Below, one piece after another: positions 1 to 7,957 of a stretch of DNA of 64,000 bases. A program made the position numbers and the translations under genes. The notes beneath the pieces were generated by a model. That model had not been told where the DNA came from, did not search any database, and worked only from the letters and a program-made list of their open reading frames with translations. The DNA comes from an uncultured Lachnospira sp. (GTDB lineage: Bacteria > Bacillota > Clostridia > Lachnospirales > Lachnospiraceae). The DNA lies in contig CALWKC010000002.1 of the NCBI GenBank assembly GCA_944381165.1, positions 59,315-123,314 on the forward strand. The letters are read 5' to 3'. Each line of letters opens with the position of its first letter. Within the stretch, counting starts at the first letter, position 1.

Positions 1-84
1 GTTGCGGGCAAAACAAAAATGGTAGATGTTGACGACGAGCTTGTTCAACAGGCAAGACAGCTCGGAATTTGTCTTGGTAATTAA
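1..84 (+). CDS. 6-phosphofructokinase, C-terminal end (partial)
   Basis: The first 84 bases are an open frame that enters from the left edge and stops at TAA 82-84, giving 27 residues that begin VAGKTKMVDVDDELVQQARQ. The pattern VAGKT-(K/R)-x-V-x-x-D-x-x-L-(V/I)-x-x-A-R-x-x-G-x-C-(F/L)-G-(D/N) is, from memory, the C-terminus of the phosphofructokinase group that includes PPi/ATP-dependent clostridial enzymes (fructose 6-phosphate phosphorylation in glycolysis). The stop lies 25 bases before the polyphosphate kinase start. Only the tail is visible, so phosphoryl donor and full length cannot be judged. Confidence 0.6.
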   Translation, partial: VAGKTKMVDVDDELVQQARQLGICLGN

Positions 85-109
85 TTATCTTAATAAGGGA
101 GCATATACT

Positions 110-2284
110 ATGGAAGATATGGGGTTAAAAAACAATCAAAAAGGAGTAACCGGAAATGACGGCGCAGAGCCGGACGGTATCAGTAAAAAGAAAAATATTC
201 CTAAATACAGAGAAAAAAGGCTGTGTTATGAGAACAGAGAGCTTTCATGGCTGAAGTTTAATGAGAGAGTTCTTGAGGAAGCACAGGATAAAAGTGTTCC
301 TCTTTGTGAAAGACTTTCGTTTGCTTCTATATTTCAGAGTAATCTGGATGAATTTTTCATGGTGAGAGTCGGCTCTCTGCATGACCAGATGATTTTTTCG
401 GATTCTAAGCGTGAAAATAAAACAAATATGACCGCTGAGGAGCAGCTTGACCATATTTTTAAGGCAGCAAGAGACCTGACAAGGAAAAAGGACAAGGCAT
501 ACCGCAATCTTATGGAAGAGCTGAGTGAGTATGGAGTTGAGCTGATAAGCTTCAGCGATATAGAATATGCCGATGCCGTATTTCTTGAAAAATATTTCAA
601 AGAATCTATTATGCCGATTTTATCTCCGCAGGTTGTGGGCAAGAAACAGCCGTTTCCGTTTATTAAAAATAAAGAAATTTACGCGGTTGCGCTGCTCGGC
701 ACCAAAAATAATGAGAAAGTCGGACTTGTGCCTTGCAGTAACGGCGTATTTAAGAGATTGGTGTCTATTCCGTCTGACAGAAATAAGTATATGCTTGTGG
801 AAGAGTTAATTCTTCATTTTATGCCGACTATTTTTGAAAAGTATCAGATTAAGAGCAAGTCATTAATACGCATTATAAGAAACGCGGATATTGATGTCGA
901 TGAGGCGATTGATGATGAGGATACAGATTACCGCGATACTATGGAGAAGCTCATACGCCAGAGAAGAAAGCTGTGTCCTGTAAAAATGGAGTATTCGCGT
1001 GTGCTTGACCAGAAGATTATCTATAATCTCTGCAAGGAGCTTAATCTTCATCAGGAACAGATTTATTATTCAGAGTCGCCGCTTGAACTGTCATTTGTCT
1101 TTGATATTCAGGACACGCTGAGGAATAATAAAAATCTGTTTTATGAACGCCATGTCCCTAAGCTGCCTTCATGGTATGTGTCAGGGAAAAATCTGATTTC
1201 ACAGGTTGAGGAGGCTGACAGGCTTATAAGCTATCCTTTTGAGTCAATGCAGCCTTTTATAAGAATGCTTCAGGAGGCGGGAGAGGACGACAGAGTTATT
1301 TCTATTAAAATGACGCTTTATCGTGTGGCAAAAAACTCTCAGATTGTAGAATCATTAATCAATGCGGCTGAAAACGGCAAGGAGGTTGTTGTTCTGGTTG
1401 AGCTGCGCGCGCGCTTTGACGAGGAAAACAACATAGAGTGGTCAAGAAGGCTTGAAGACGCAGGGTGCAGAATAATTTACGGTCTTGATTATACGAAGGT
1501 TCACTCTAAACTTTGTCTTATAACATACCGAGACCAGGGCGAGATAAAGTATGTGACACAGATTGGAACGGGAAATTATAACGAAAAGACATCTAAACTA
1601 TACACAGACCTTTCTATTTTGACTGCGAGCAAGAAGATAGGTATGGAGGCAGCCTATACATTTACCAAGCTCTGTATGGCTGAGTTTGTGGATGAGACAA
1701 ATTATCTGCTTGTCGCGCCTAAGTGTATGAAAAATAAAGTCCTTGAATATATGGATAAAGAGATTGAGCTTGCCGCGGCAGGTCAGCCTGCTTATATAGG
1801 AATTAAGATTAATTCGTTGACAGATAAGGAAATTATTGATAAATTGATTGAGTGCTCTAAAGCGGGTGTCCGTGTGGAAATGATTGTCAGAGGAATCTGC
1901 TGTCTGATTCCGGGCATCAGGGGAGAGACAGAAAATATATCAGTAATCAGTATCGTCGGCAGGTATCTGGAGCATTCGAGAATTTATATTTTTGGTACGC
2001 CGGACAGAGACAGTATATATATTTCATCAGCCGATTTTATGACGAGAAATATGGAGCGCAGGGTTGAGATTGCTGCGCCTGTCTATGACGAGTCTATAAA
2101 GAGACGTATCAGGGATATGTTCCACATTATGCAGTGCGATACGGTTAAGGCACGCCAGCTCTGTTCTGACGGAAACTATGTTCACAGGGGAATTTCGGAT
2201 ATTTCTGACTTTACGGCAGAGGAGAAGGCTGAAGCAGAAAACGGAAAACGTATTAATTCTCAGGAATATTTTGCTCTTCACTGA
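110..2284 (+). CDS. ppk1: Polyphosphate kinase 1
   Basis: 724-residue cytoplasmic/membrane-associated enzyme that reversibly polymerises the gamma-phosphate of ATP into inorganic polyphosphate. The start is ATG 110, with AAGGGA nine bases upstream; an in-frame ATG at 26 lies inside the preceding phosphofructokinase frame and lacks a site. Visible family hallmarks in order: N-terminal ENRELSWLKFNERVLEEA, the DEFFMVRVG segment, the SYPFESMQPFI stretch, the first PLD-like catalytic His in KVHSKLCLITYR, GTGNYNEKTSKLYTDLS, and near the C-terminus the second active-site region SADFMTRNMERRVEIAAP. Length matches Ppk1 (about 690-730). A charged N-terminal tail of about 35 residues precedes the conserved core. 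Upstream of uppP and 7 kb from a Pho-type block; polyphosphate metabolism and phosphate genes being close is suggestive only. Confidence 0.95.
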   Translation: MEDMGLKNNQKGVTGNDGAEPDGISKKKNIPKYREKRLCYENRELSWLKFNERVLEEAQDKSVPLCERLSFASIFQSNLDEFFMVRVGSLHDQMIFSDSKRENKTNMTAEEQLDHIFKAARDLTRKKDKAYRNLMEELSEYGVELISFSDIEYADAVFLEKYFKESIMPILSPQVVGKKQPFPFIKNKEIYAVALLGTKNNEKVGLVPCSNGVFKRLVSIPSDRNKYMLVEELILHFMPTIFEKYQIKSKSLIRIIRNADIDVDEAIDDEDTDYRDTMEKLIRQRRKLCPVKMEYSRVLDQKIIYNLCKELNLHQEQIYYSESPLELSFVFDIQDTLRNNKNLFYERHVPKLPSWYVSGKNLISQVEEADRLISYPFESMQPFIRMLQEAGEDDRVISIKMTLYRVAKNSQIVESLINAAENGKEVVVLVELRARFDEENNIEWSRRLEDAGCRIIYGLDYTKVHSKLCLITYRDQGEIKYVTQIGTGNYNEKTSKLYTDLSILTASKKIGMEAAYTFTKLCMAEFVDETNYLLVAPKCMKNKVLEYMDKEIELAAAGQPAYIGIKINSLTDKEIIDKLIECSKAGVRVEMIVRGICCLIPGIRGETENISVISIVGRYLEHSRIYIFGTPDRDSIYISSADFMTRNMERRVEIAAPVYDESIKRRIRDMFHIMQCDTVKARQLCSDGNYVHRGISDISDFTAEEKAEAENGKRINSQEYFALH

Positions 2285-2336
2285 ATATATTTGACTATGT
2301 TTAATGCGGCGTAATATGACGCAGAAGTGAGGAATG

Positions 2337-3194
2337 ATGAATATAATAGAAATTTTAAAGGCAGTTTTATTCGGAATTGTAGAGGGAATTACGGAGTGGC
2401 TTCCTATAAGCAGTACCGGACATATGATATTGGTGGATGAATTTGTTCATCTCAATGTCAGCGACAGTTTTTACAAGATGTTTCAGGTTGTCATTCAGCT
2501 TGGAGCAATTATGGCTGTAGTTATATTGTTCTGGGATAAGCTGTGGCCTTTCTGTATGAAACAGGCTGATAAAAGTTCGGGTTCGGGCAGAAGTAAGGTC
2601 GCATGGAAAGACGGCGCGCTTGATATGTGGCTTAAAATTATTGTTGCATGTATCCCGGCAGCAGTTGTAGGACTGATTTTTGACGATAAAATTGACGAAT
2701 TGTTTTATCATCCGCTTCCTGTAGCGCTTGCATTGATAATTGTCGGAGTTTTATTTATAGTTGTTGAGACATTTTGCGGCAACAGAAAGCCCGTAATAGA
2801 AAATATAAGTCAAATTACCTTTAAAGCCGCTGTTATAATAGGCGTTTTTCAGCTTCTTGCAGCTGTATTTCCGGGCACATCACGCTCGGGAGCAACTATT
2901 ATCGGAGCGCTGTTAATAGGCGTTTCGAGGGCTGCCGCAGCCGAGTTTACCTTTTTCCTTGCTGTTCCGGTTATGTTTGGCGCAAGTCTGTTAAAAGCTG
3001 TCAAATATATTGCTGAGGGAGCGGCTATGACAGGCGGAGAGCTTGGAATACTCGTTGTAGGTACGCTGGTAGCCTTTATAGTGTCTGTTCTGGTTATCAA
3101 GTTTTTTATGTCGTATATTAAAAAACATGATTTTAAGATTTTTGGCTGGTATAGAATTATATTGGGCATTATAGTAATGATTGTTTTAAGATAG
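2337..3194 (+). CDS. uppP: Undecaprenyl-diphosphatase UppP (BacA family)
   Basis: Integral membrane phosphatase that recycles undecaprenyl pyrophosphate to the monophosphate lipid carrier used for peptidoglycan and other envelope polymers; over-expression in this family gives bacitracin tolerance. The two signatures are plain: VEGITEWLPISSTGHMIL near residue 15-33, and the PGTSRSGATI loop near residue 180. About eight hydrophobic segments are predicted over 285 residues, the usual size. ATGATG occurs at 2334-2339; the GAGG at 2329-2332 fits the second ATG (2337) better than the first (2334). It sits 50 bases after ppk1, probably co-transcribed. The C-terminus runs into an AT-rich region where the neighbouring gene content changes. 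Confidence 0.95.
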   Translation: MNIIEILKAVLFGIVEGITEWLPISSTGHMILVDEFVHLNVSDSFYKMFQVVIQLGAIMAVVILFWDKLWPFCMKQADKSSGSGRSKVAWKDGALDMWLKIIVACIPAAVVGLIFDDKIDELFYHPLPVALALIIVGVLFIVVETFCGNRKPVIENISQITFKAAVIIGVFQLLAAVFPGTSRSGATIIGALLIGVSRAAAAEFTFFLAVPVMFGASLLKAVKYIAEGAAMTGGELGILVVGTLVAFIVSVLVIKFFMSYIKKHDFKIFGWYRIILGIIVMIVLR

Positions 3195-3305
3195 AAGTAT
3201 ATATATCTGATGAAATATATCGATTTAATAATATTAGTACTGGTATAATAATTAAAGATATGATACAATATACACAGTATAAAATATTATGAATCGAGTG
3301 GTACA

Positions 3306-3746
3306 ATGGATAAAGAGAAAGCAGAAAAGATATTTCCTTCGTATTTTAAAAATTTTTCGATGCCAAAATGGGCAAGAGAACAAGAACTGGAAGTTTACAG
3401 GGCATGTGCGACCGGGAAAGCAGACAGCAAGTCATTTTTAAATTCCTATGAAGAAAATGGATTCAAAATAAGTGTAAATGGCAGAAGTGATGATCCTCAA
3501 GAGTATTCTTTGTCCACATATATGAAATTTAAAGATGTGAAAAGATTTATGGCGATGGACAGTCGTTATGGAGTGCCATTTGTAATTGCTAAAGGAGTAA
3601 CAAGTCCAGCACATGGAATTTGTCTAGAGACTAAAGAATGGAAAAGATATTTGGGTCAAAAATATAGAGGCTCTCATGTTGATTGGTGGTTATACACGAA
3701 TGCCAAGCCGTGGCAGGAATTTGAGGTGATTGAATATGAATATTGA
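3306..3746 (+). CDS. ADP-ribosyltransferase-like protein, candidate toxin of a TAC cassette
   Basis: 146 residues, no signal or membrane segment. I do not recognise a named family, but the layout resembles the R-S-E class of ADP-ribosyltransferase fold: VYRACATG (Y31-R32) as the first strand with the NAD-binding Arg, YSLSTY (S70-T71) as the STS-like strand followed by a helix that would read as KDVKRFMAM, a strand PFVIAKG, and near the C-terminus PWQEFEVIEYE with an E-x-E pair (E138, E140). This is inference from motif order, not an alignment. The gene overlaps the next by 11 bases and is followed by a SecB-like chaperone gene, the order toxin-antitoxin-chaperone. Base composition is visibly AT-richer than the flanks. 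No clear Shine-Dalgarno site precedes ATG 3306. Alternative: an unrelated small accessory protein. Confidence 0.55.
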   Translation: MDKEKAEKIFPSYFKNFSMPKWAREQELEVYRACATGKADSKSFLNSYEENGFKISVNGRSDDPQEYSLSTYMKFKDVKRFMAMDSRYGVPFVIAKGVTSPAHGICLETKEWKRYLGQKYRGSHVDWWLYTNAKPWQEFEVIEYEY

Positions 3747-4314
3747 GAAAGTATTTTCAAAAGTTCCTCGCTTTAAAAACATTTCTTTAGATAAAGTCTT
3801 GTTTGAGAGTAAATATCCGGTGATGTTTACCTGTAAAAATGATAATGATATATACTTGTTTATATGTTGTCTTGTTAATTCTAATTCTATAAAATGGATT
3901 GGAACAAAAACCAACTATGATATATTGATTGCGATGTTAGAGAATGAAGTTACAATTCGTAATGCTTTTTTAAGCGTAACAGATGAAAAAATAGTCATTG
4001 AATATAATGGTGACAAGGTAACTTATAGTATATTAAAAAGTGATAATATTCAAAAAGATTTATTGCCGACAGCAGGAGAATATATGGATGCAGAGGGCGA
4101 TGAATATATACAGGAGATTAAGGAGTTTAAGCTGAGAAACGACAATATTGAATATAAAATTCAGCCGTTAATTAATAATTATATTTTTATTTATTATCCT
4201 GCAAAAAATGTCAGATTGCCTGATGGTTGTTTTATTGAAGAGATAGAAAATAATTACGAGATCAAATTTAGTATTAGAAACATTCAGGAAAACAAGGTGG
4301 TAGAGTGGGTGTAG
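3736..4314 (+). CDS. Uncharacterised protein, candidate antitoxin of the TAC cassette
   Basis: 192 residues, soluble, rich in Asn, Ile, Lys and Asp/Glu. Function not recognised; it may belong to a DUF of clostridial partner proteins. Start chosen at ATG 3736 because GAGGTGAT (3723-3730) sits five bases before it; TTG 3730 is the alternative. It overlaps the end of the ADP-ribosyltransferase-like gene by 11 bases, so the two are almost certainly translationally coupled. The pattern LFESKYPVMFTCK near residue 25 and many alternating hydrophobic strands (YLFICCLV, EIKFSIRN) suggest a mostly beta protein. In a toxin-antitoxin-chaperone arrangement this middle gene would be the antitoxin; that assignment rests on position only. 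Confidence 0.6.
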   Translation: MNIEKVFSKVPRFKNISLDKVLFESKYPVMFTCKNDNDIYLFICCLVNSNSIKWIGTKTNYDILIAMLENEVTIRNAFLSVTDEKIVIEYNGDKVTYSILKSDNIQKDLLPTAGEYMDAEGDEYIQEIKEFKLRNDNIEYKIQPLINNYIFIYYPAKNVRLPDGCFIEEIENNYEIKFSIRNIQENKVVEWV

Positions 4315-4373
4315 ACATAAAATCTTAATTTACTTTTTGTGTAGCCATGATTTGCATTTAAATGGAGAATTTT

Positions 4374-4757
4374 ATGATAAATTATAAACTGAGCAGACAT
4401 AGGGTAAAACAAGCTTCTTTTATTGAAAATTCACAAAAGGAAAAGAAAAATGAACTTGGAGTTCGTGTTGAAGGCGGCATTTTGGTACCTAAGGAGTTAG
4501 GCAGTGAAAGTCATGTTACAGTAAATTTAAAGTTTCATTTGGGAGACGAAGACGAGCGTTTGTATTTGTATTTAGAGACAGTCTCTGTTTTTGAGTTGCA
4601 GAATGAAAATATTGATTTAAGTGAAGAAGCTGTTCAAAAAGAATGCTTGCCTATTGCGCTGGCAAGTTTAAGAAATACTGTTAAACAGGTATCAGAGGCG
4701 TATGGTCTTCCTTCATTAGATTTGCCCCCTTTTGATGATGAAAATGTCGGAAAATAA
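4374..4757 (+). CDS. SecB-like chaperone
   Basis: 127 residues. The C-terminal half carries the SecB pattern: an acidic beta strand region, then ECLPIALASLRNTVKQVSEA and GLPSLDLPPFD, which matches the SecB layout CP-x-ILFPYAR-x-x-(V/I)-x ... GFP-x-L-x-LxPxxFD. N-terminal KLSRHRVKQASFIEN fits the SecB start (helix-free strand containing (K/Q)-(D/A)-x-SFE). Canonical SecB exports preproteins in Proteobacteria; Gram-positives mostly lack it, and stand-alone SecB-like proteins next to toxin-antitoxin genes act as antitoxin chaperones (for example Rv1957). Start ATG 4374 has GGAG six bases upstream; ATG 4362 overlaps that site. Sixty bases separate it from the candidate antitoxin, and a hairpin follows the gene. 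Confidence 0.7.
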   Translation: MINYKLSRHRVKQASFIENSQKEKKNELGVRVEGGILVPKELGSESHVTVNLKFHLGDEDERLYLYLETVSVFELQNENIDLSEEAVQKECLPIALASLRNTVKQVSEAYGLPSLDLPPFDDENVGK

Positions 4758-4803
4758 TTGTTGGTTGAAGTAATGAGATTATTAAATTAATAGTATATAA
4801 ATT

Positions 4804-4836
4804 GCCCCCGGAAGTCTGTATGGATTTTCGGGGGTT
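4804..4836 (+). terminator. Hairpin after the SecB-like gene
   Basis: CCCCCG (4805-4810) pairs with CGGGGG (4829-4834), extended inward by GAA/TTT with one G-T pair; loop about 12 bases. It lies 47 bases after the SecB-like stop. The T-run is poor (TTA), so termination efficiency is uncertain. Confidence 0.4.
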
Positions 4837-4921
4837 ATGACGAGTTAAATAAGTATTTTTATAAAATATCGTTAAATTCTTATATTACTATTGTTGAAAA
4901 AATATTACGGGAGGCTTTATC

Positions 4922-5920
4922 ATGAGAATATTTTTGGCAGGCGATTCCATTGTTCAGGACTATACGCAGGAGGAATTTATTGCGGGCTGGGGACAGTATT
5001 TGCCGAAATTTCTTAAAAATGATGTTGAGGTTGTAAATTGTGCTAAGGGCGGAAGAAGCTCGAGGCTGTTTATAAACGAAGGACGATTGGAACAGATTTC
5101 GGGACAGCTTGAAAACGGAGACTATCTTTTTATTGAATTTTGCCATAATGATGATGCAACTAAAGAATATAAGACTATGTTTAACCGGCTTACTCCGCTT
5201 GGAGAGCCCGATGAAGACGGCAGGTTTCCTGTTATTCCCGGAGAGCCTGTGTCTAAAAGATACTTGCCTCATGAGTATCTTGATGCTCTGAATAATGATG
5301 ACAGCGTGACGGACAAGCAGGCGGTAATAGACAGTGTGTACGGCATGTTTGACAGTTATCCGAAGGATACATATTACCCGTATTCTGCAAACGGCGATAA
5401 GGGTACTTATCTGTGGTTTTTAAAGCAGTTTGTGGACGAGGCTCGCGAAAAGGGAGCAGTACCCGTATTTGTTACAGCTCCGGCGAGAACAGTTTTTGAT
5501 GAAAACGGTGAAATAAAGGACGGAGCCGGGCTTCACGGAGGCAGCAATTTTGCGTATATACGCGCTGTGAGACAGCTTGGCGGGGAGGCAGGAGTGCCTG
5601 TGCTTGACTTATTTACTTATTCGTGTGAGCTGTATAAGAAAATAGGAAAAGATAAAATACATTGGATTACGTCAATAAAGAAAGGGAAAAACAAAGGTGT
5701 CTGGCCGTGCGACTTTAATATTGAGCTGAAAAAGCATGATACTGTGTCCGAGGATACCCATTTTAACAAATACGGCGCGTTTCTTATGGCAAGGGGACTT
5801 GTTGAACAGATTGAAAAGTCTGAGGCCTCACAGCTTGTGCCGCTGAAAAAAGCGCTTGCAGAAACCCGTGCTGCGGTGAGTGAAACAGCGCCGGAGGGGC
5901 TTGAAGGAATTGTGCTATGA
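4922..5920 (+). CDS. SGNH/GDSL hydrolase, rhamnogalacturonan acetylesterase-like
   Basis: 332-residue esterase likely removing acetyl groups from pectin-derived or other acetylated oligosaccharides. SGNH blocks are all visible: FLAGDSIVQDY (block I, catalytic Ser 9), VNCAKGGRSSRLFINEGRL (block II Gly), FIEFCHNDD (block III Asn) and EDTHFNKYGA near residue 285 (block V Asp and His). The AGWGQYLPKFL and GDYLFIEFCHND strings are typical of the rhamnogalacturonan acetylesterase branch (RgaE/YesT-YesY). No signal peptide, so it should act in the cytoplasm on imported oligosaccharides. CGGGAGG lies eight bases before ATG 4922. It overlaps the next esterase gene by four bases (ATGA), so the two are one operon. 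Confidence 0.85.
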   Translation: MRIFLAGDSIVQDYTQEEFIAGWGQYLPKFLKNDVEVVNCAKGGRSSRLFINEGRLEQISGQLENGDYLFIEFCHNDDATKEYKTMFNRLTPLGEPDEDGRFPVIPGEPVSKRYLPHEYLDALNNDDSVTDKQAVIDSVYGMFDSYPKDTYYPYSANGDKGTYLWFLKQFVDEAREKGAVPVFVTAPARTVFDENGEIKDGAGLHGGSNFAYIRAVRQLGGEAGVPVLDLFTYSCELYKKIGKDKIHWITSIKKGKNKGVWPCDFNIELKKHDTVSEDTHFNKYGAFLMARGLVEQIEKSEASQLVPLKKALAETRAAVSETAPEGLEGIVL

Positions 5921-6657
5921 GAGATATAACTGAAAAGATTATCGGCGGAAGGAAATGTTTTATCTGCGCCGTCGGTGAAGGCGGTTTTTCGGTTGCTCCT
6001 GTTGTATATATGGGCGTGTCTGAGCGTGAAACCGGGAGTATTGTGAATATAATTGACGGACTTAAAAAGAGGACAGACAAAGCATTTATTATAAACGCGT
6101 TTGAGAGCAGGGATTGGAATGCGGATTTTTCGCCGTGGGAAGCTCCGCCCGTGTTTGGCAATGAACCGTTTGCCGGGCACGCAGCTCATACGCTTAGCTG
6201 GCTCAGACAATACGGTGTTTTGCAGACTGAAGCGGAATACGCGGGAGCGGAGAATTTCAGAAAGCGTATAATTGCCGGGTATTCTCTTGCAGGACTATTT
6301 TCGCTGTGGGCATATTATGAGACGTATGAACAAAATCTGTTTTATGCGGCTGTGAGCTGTTCGGGCTCGCTTTGGTATCCGGGATTTAAGGAATATTTTG
6401 ACAGTCAGGTTGAGAGCAGAGTGCGCAGAAGTCAGCCGGGATATATTTATTTAAGTCTGGGGGACCAAGAAGCACGCACTAGAAACAGACAGATGTCACA
6501 GGTTGAGGCGATTACAAGATATGTGGATGAGAAACTTGAAGAAGACCCGGGTGTGTGCGGACATATCTTTGAGTTAAATACGGGCGGACATTTTGCTGAT
6601 AATGAGATTAGAATGGCAAAAGGTATAGCATGGGCGCTGGAACAGGAAATGCTGTGA
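5917..6657 (+). CDS. Alpha/beta-hydrolase esterase
   Basis: 246 residues of the esterase branch related to ferric enterochelin esterase-like and feruloyl esterase-like hydrolases. The nucleophile elbow GYSLAGLFSLW (G-x-S-x-x-G, Ser near residue 124) is clear; a candidate acid is in YLSLGDQEARTRN and the catalytic His in LNTGGHFADNEIRM near residue 229. The RDWNADFSPW segment (about 65-74) resembles the oxyanion/substrate loop of the family. No signal peptide. Starts at ATG 5917 within the stop of the SGNH esterase gene, so it is translationally coupled; the pair may strip different acyl decorations from the same glycan. Exact substrate cannot be read from the sequence. Confidence 0.8.
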   Translation: MRDITEKIIGGRKCFICAVGEGGFSVAPVVYMGVSERETGSIVNIIDGLKKRTDKAFIINAFESRDWNADFSPWEAPPVFGNEPFAGHAAHTLSWLRQYGVLQTEAEYAGAENFRKRIIAGYSLAGLFSLWAYYETYEQNLFYAAVSCSGSLWYPGFKEYFDSQVESRVRRSQPGYIYLSLGDQEARTRNRQMSQVEAITRYVDEKLEEDPGVCGHIFELNTGGHFADNEIRMAKGIAWALEQEML

Positions 6658-6758
6658 TAATTTCCTTGAAATAAGATTTTAAGGTTACGGGGATAGAAAA
6701 GGTTAATAACTGAAATGTATATAAAACTGCATATAAATAAGTGTTTCGGGAGGCTGTA

Positions 6759-7322
6759 ATGACAGAGAAGGAAAAGATGTTATCAGGAGAACTCTATGAT
6801 GCTAACGAGAAGGGATTAGTTGAAGACAGGCTTAGATGCAAGGACTTGTGTCACGAGTATAATCAGCTTTTGCCATCAAAGATAAACGAACAGGAGGCTC
6901 TGATTAAAAAAATATTCGGCAAAACAAAGCAGCATATTTGTGTCACAGCCCCGTTCTGGTGTGATTACGGGTATAATATTGAGGTTGGAGAAAAATTTTA
7001 TACAAATCATAATTGTGTAATTCTTGATGCGGCTAAGGTAAAGTTCGGAGATAATGTATTTATTGCACCCAACTGCGGATTTTACACAGCAGGCCATCCG
7101 CTTGACGCAAAGACGAGAAATCAGGATTTGGAATATGCGTATCCTATCACTGTGGGAGATAACGTGTGGATTGGCGGAGGAGTGCAGGTTATGCCGGGAG
7201 TTACCATAGGAAGCAATGTTGTGATTGGAGGCGGCAGCGTGGTTGTAAAGGACATTCCGGATAACTGCGTAGCTGTGGGCAATCCGTGCAGAGTTATAAG
7301 AACGATTGCAGAGGAGGACTAA
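6759..7322 (+). CDS. Maltose/galactoside O-acetyltransferase family (left-handed beta-helix)
   Basis: 187-residue acetyl-CoA-dependent sugar O-acetyltransferase of the LacA/Maa/NodL type. N-terminal maltose acetyltransferase helix region (EKEKMLSGELYDAN), then hexapeptide repeats including VGEKFYTNHNCVILDAAKVKFGD, the catalytic His motif FYTAGHPLDAKTRN (residue about 112-125) and the closing GGGVQVMPGVTIGSNVVIGGGSVVVKDIP coil, split over two turns. C-terminus VGNPCRVIR is standard. Start ATG 6759 is set by GGGAGG at 6748-6753; a GTG at 6741 lies before that site. Probably resets the acetylation state of sugars handled by the upstream esterases, or detoxifies non-metabolised sugars. Confidence 0.92.
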   Translation: MTEKEKMLSGELYDANEKGLVEDRLRCKDLCHEYNQLLPSKINEQEALIKKIFGKTKQHICVTAPFWCDYGYNIEVGEKFYTNHNCVILDAAKVKFGDNVFIAPNCGFYTAGHPLDAKTRNQDLEYAYPITVGDNVWIGGGVQVMPGVTIGSNVVIGGGSVVVKDIPDNCVAVGNPCRVIRTIAEED

Positions 7323-7888
7323 TGTCAGATATAAGGCATGTGTCGGCAGAACAGGGAATAATTGAATATGAGCTTGTGAGGAAGCAGGTAAAGAATATTA
7401 ATTTGAGGGTAAGGCGTGACGGCTCAGTGTCCGTGTCTGCAAACAGACGCGTGCCGGTCTCATATATAGATGATTTTGTGGCGGGCAGAGGCGCCTTTAT
7501 AATGAGAGCGCGGGAACAGTACAAAAAACAGCGCGAGAGTGAAGGTGCCTGTCAGCAGGAGCTTCGGCGCAGTTACAGCAAAGAGGAGCTGGCCGAAATA
7601 GTTAAAGTGTGCGATGAGATATATCCTGTTTTTAAGGACTATGGCGTTGCATATCCGGTTGTTAAATTCAGAAATATGAAGACCATGTGGGGCAACTGCC
7701 GTCCGGCGCGCGGAATTATAACGCTTAACAGCCGCCTTGCCGACAAGCCGAGAGAGTGTGTTGAATATGTGGTGCTGCACGAATTTGCACATTTTATATA
7801 TCCAAATCATTCAAAGCAGTTTTATGAGCTGGTGGAGATGTATATGCCCGACTGGCGGGAGAGAAGAAAATGTCTTAACGGAAAATAA
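7322..7888 (+). CDS. YgjP/M48-type metallopeptidase (DUF45)
   Basis: 188-residue predicted zinc metallopeptidase. The active-site helix VVLHEFAHFIYPNHSKQFY (HExxH with a downstream NHS-x-x-F) and the preceding MKTMWGNCRPARGIITLNSRL block are the two hallmarks of the YgjP/WLM-like DUF45 family; the N-terminal half (EYELVRKQVKNINLRVRRDGSVSVSA) is the usual lead-in. Start ATG 7322 overlaps the acetyltransferase stop by one base (TAATG), and GGAGGA is just upstream. Cytoplasmic. The cellular substrate of this family is not established. Confidence 0.88.
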   Translation: MSDIRHVSAEQGIIEYELVRKQVKNINLRVRRDGSVSVSANRRVPVSYIDDFVAGRGAFIMRAREQYKKQRESEGACQQELRRSYSKEELAEIVKVCDEIYPVFKDYGVAYPVVKFRNMKTMWGNCRPARGIITLNSRLADKPRECVEYVVLHEFAHFIYPNHSKQFYELVEMYMPDWRERRKCLNGK

Positions 7889-7957
7889 GTGAAGCGCCGG
7901 ATTGAATATTAAGGACAGTGCGGCTATAATATTTAATTATTTATAATGGAGGAAAAA

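Noticed and set aside
26-109. N-terminal extension of ppk1 from ATG 26
   Set aside because: It lies inside the phosphofructokinase tail in another frame, and the AAGGGA site fits ATG 110.
3306-4757. Prophage fragment
   Set aside because: AT-rich and accessory, but no integrase, repressor, structural gene or attachment repeats are near; the SecB-like gene gives a better explanation.
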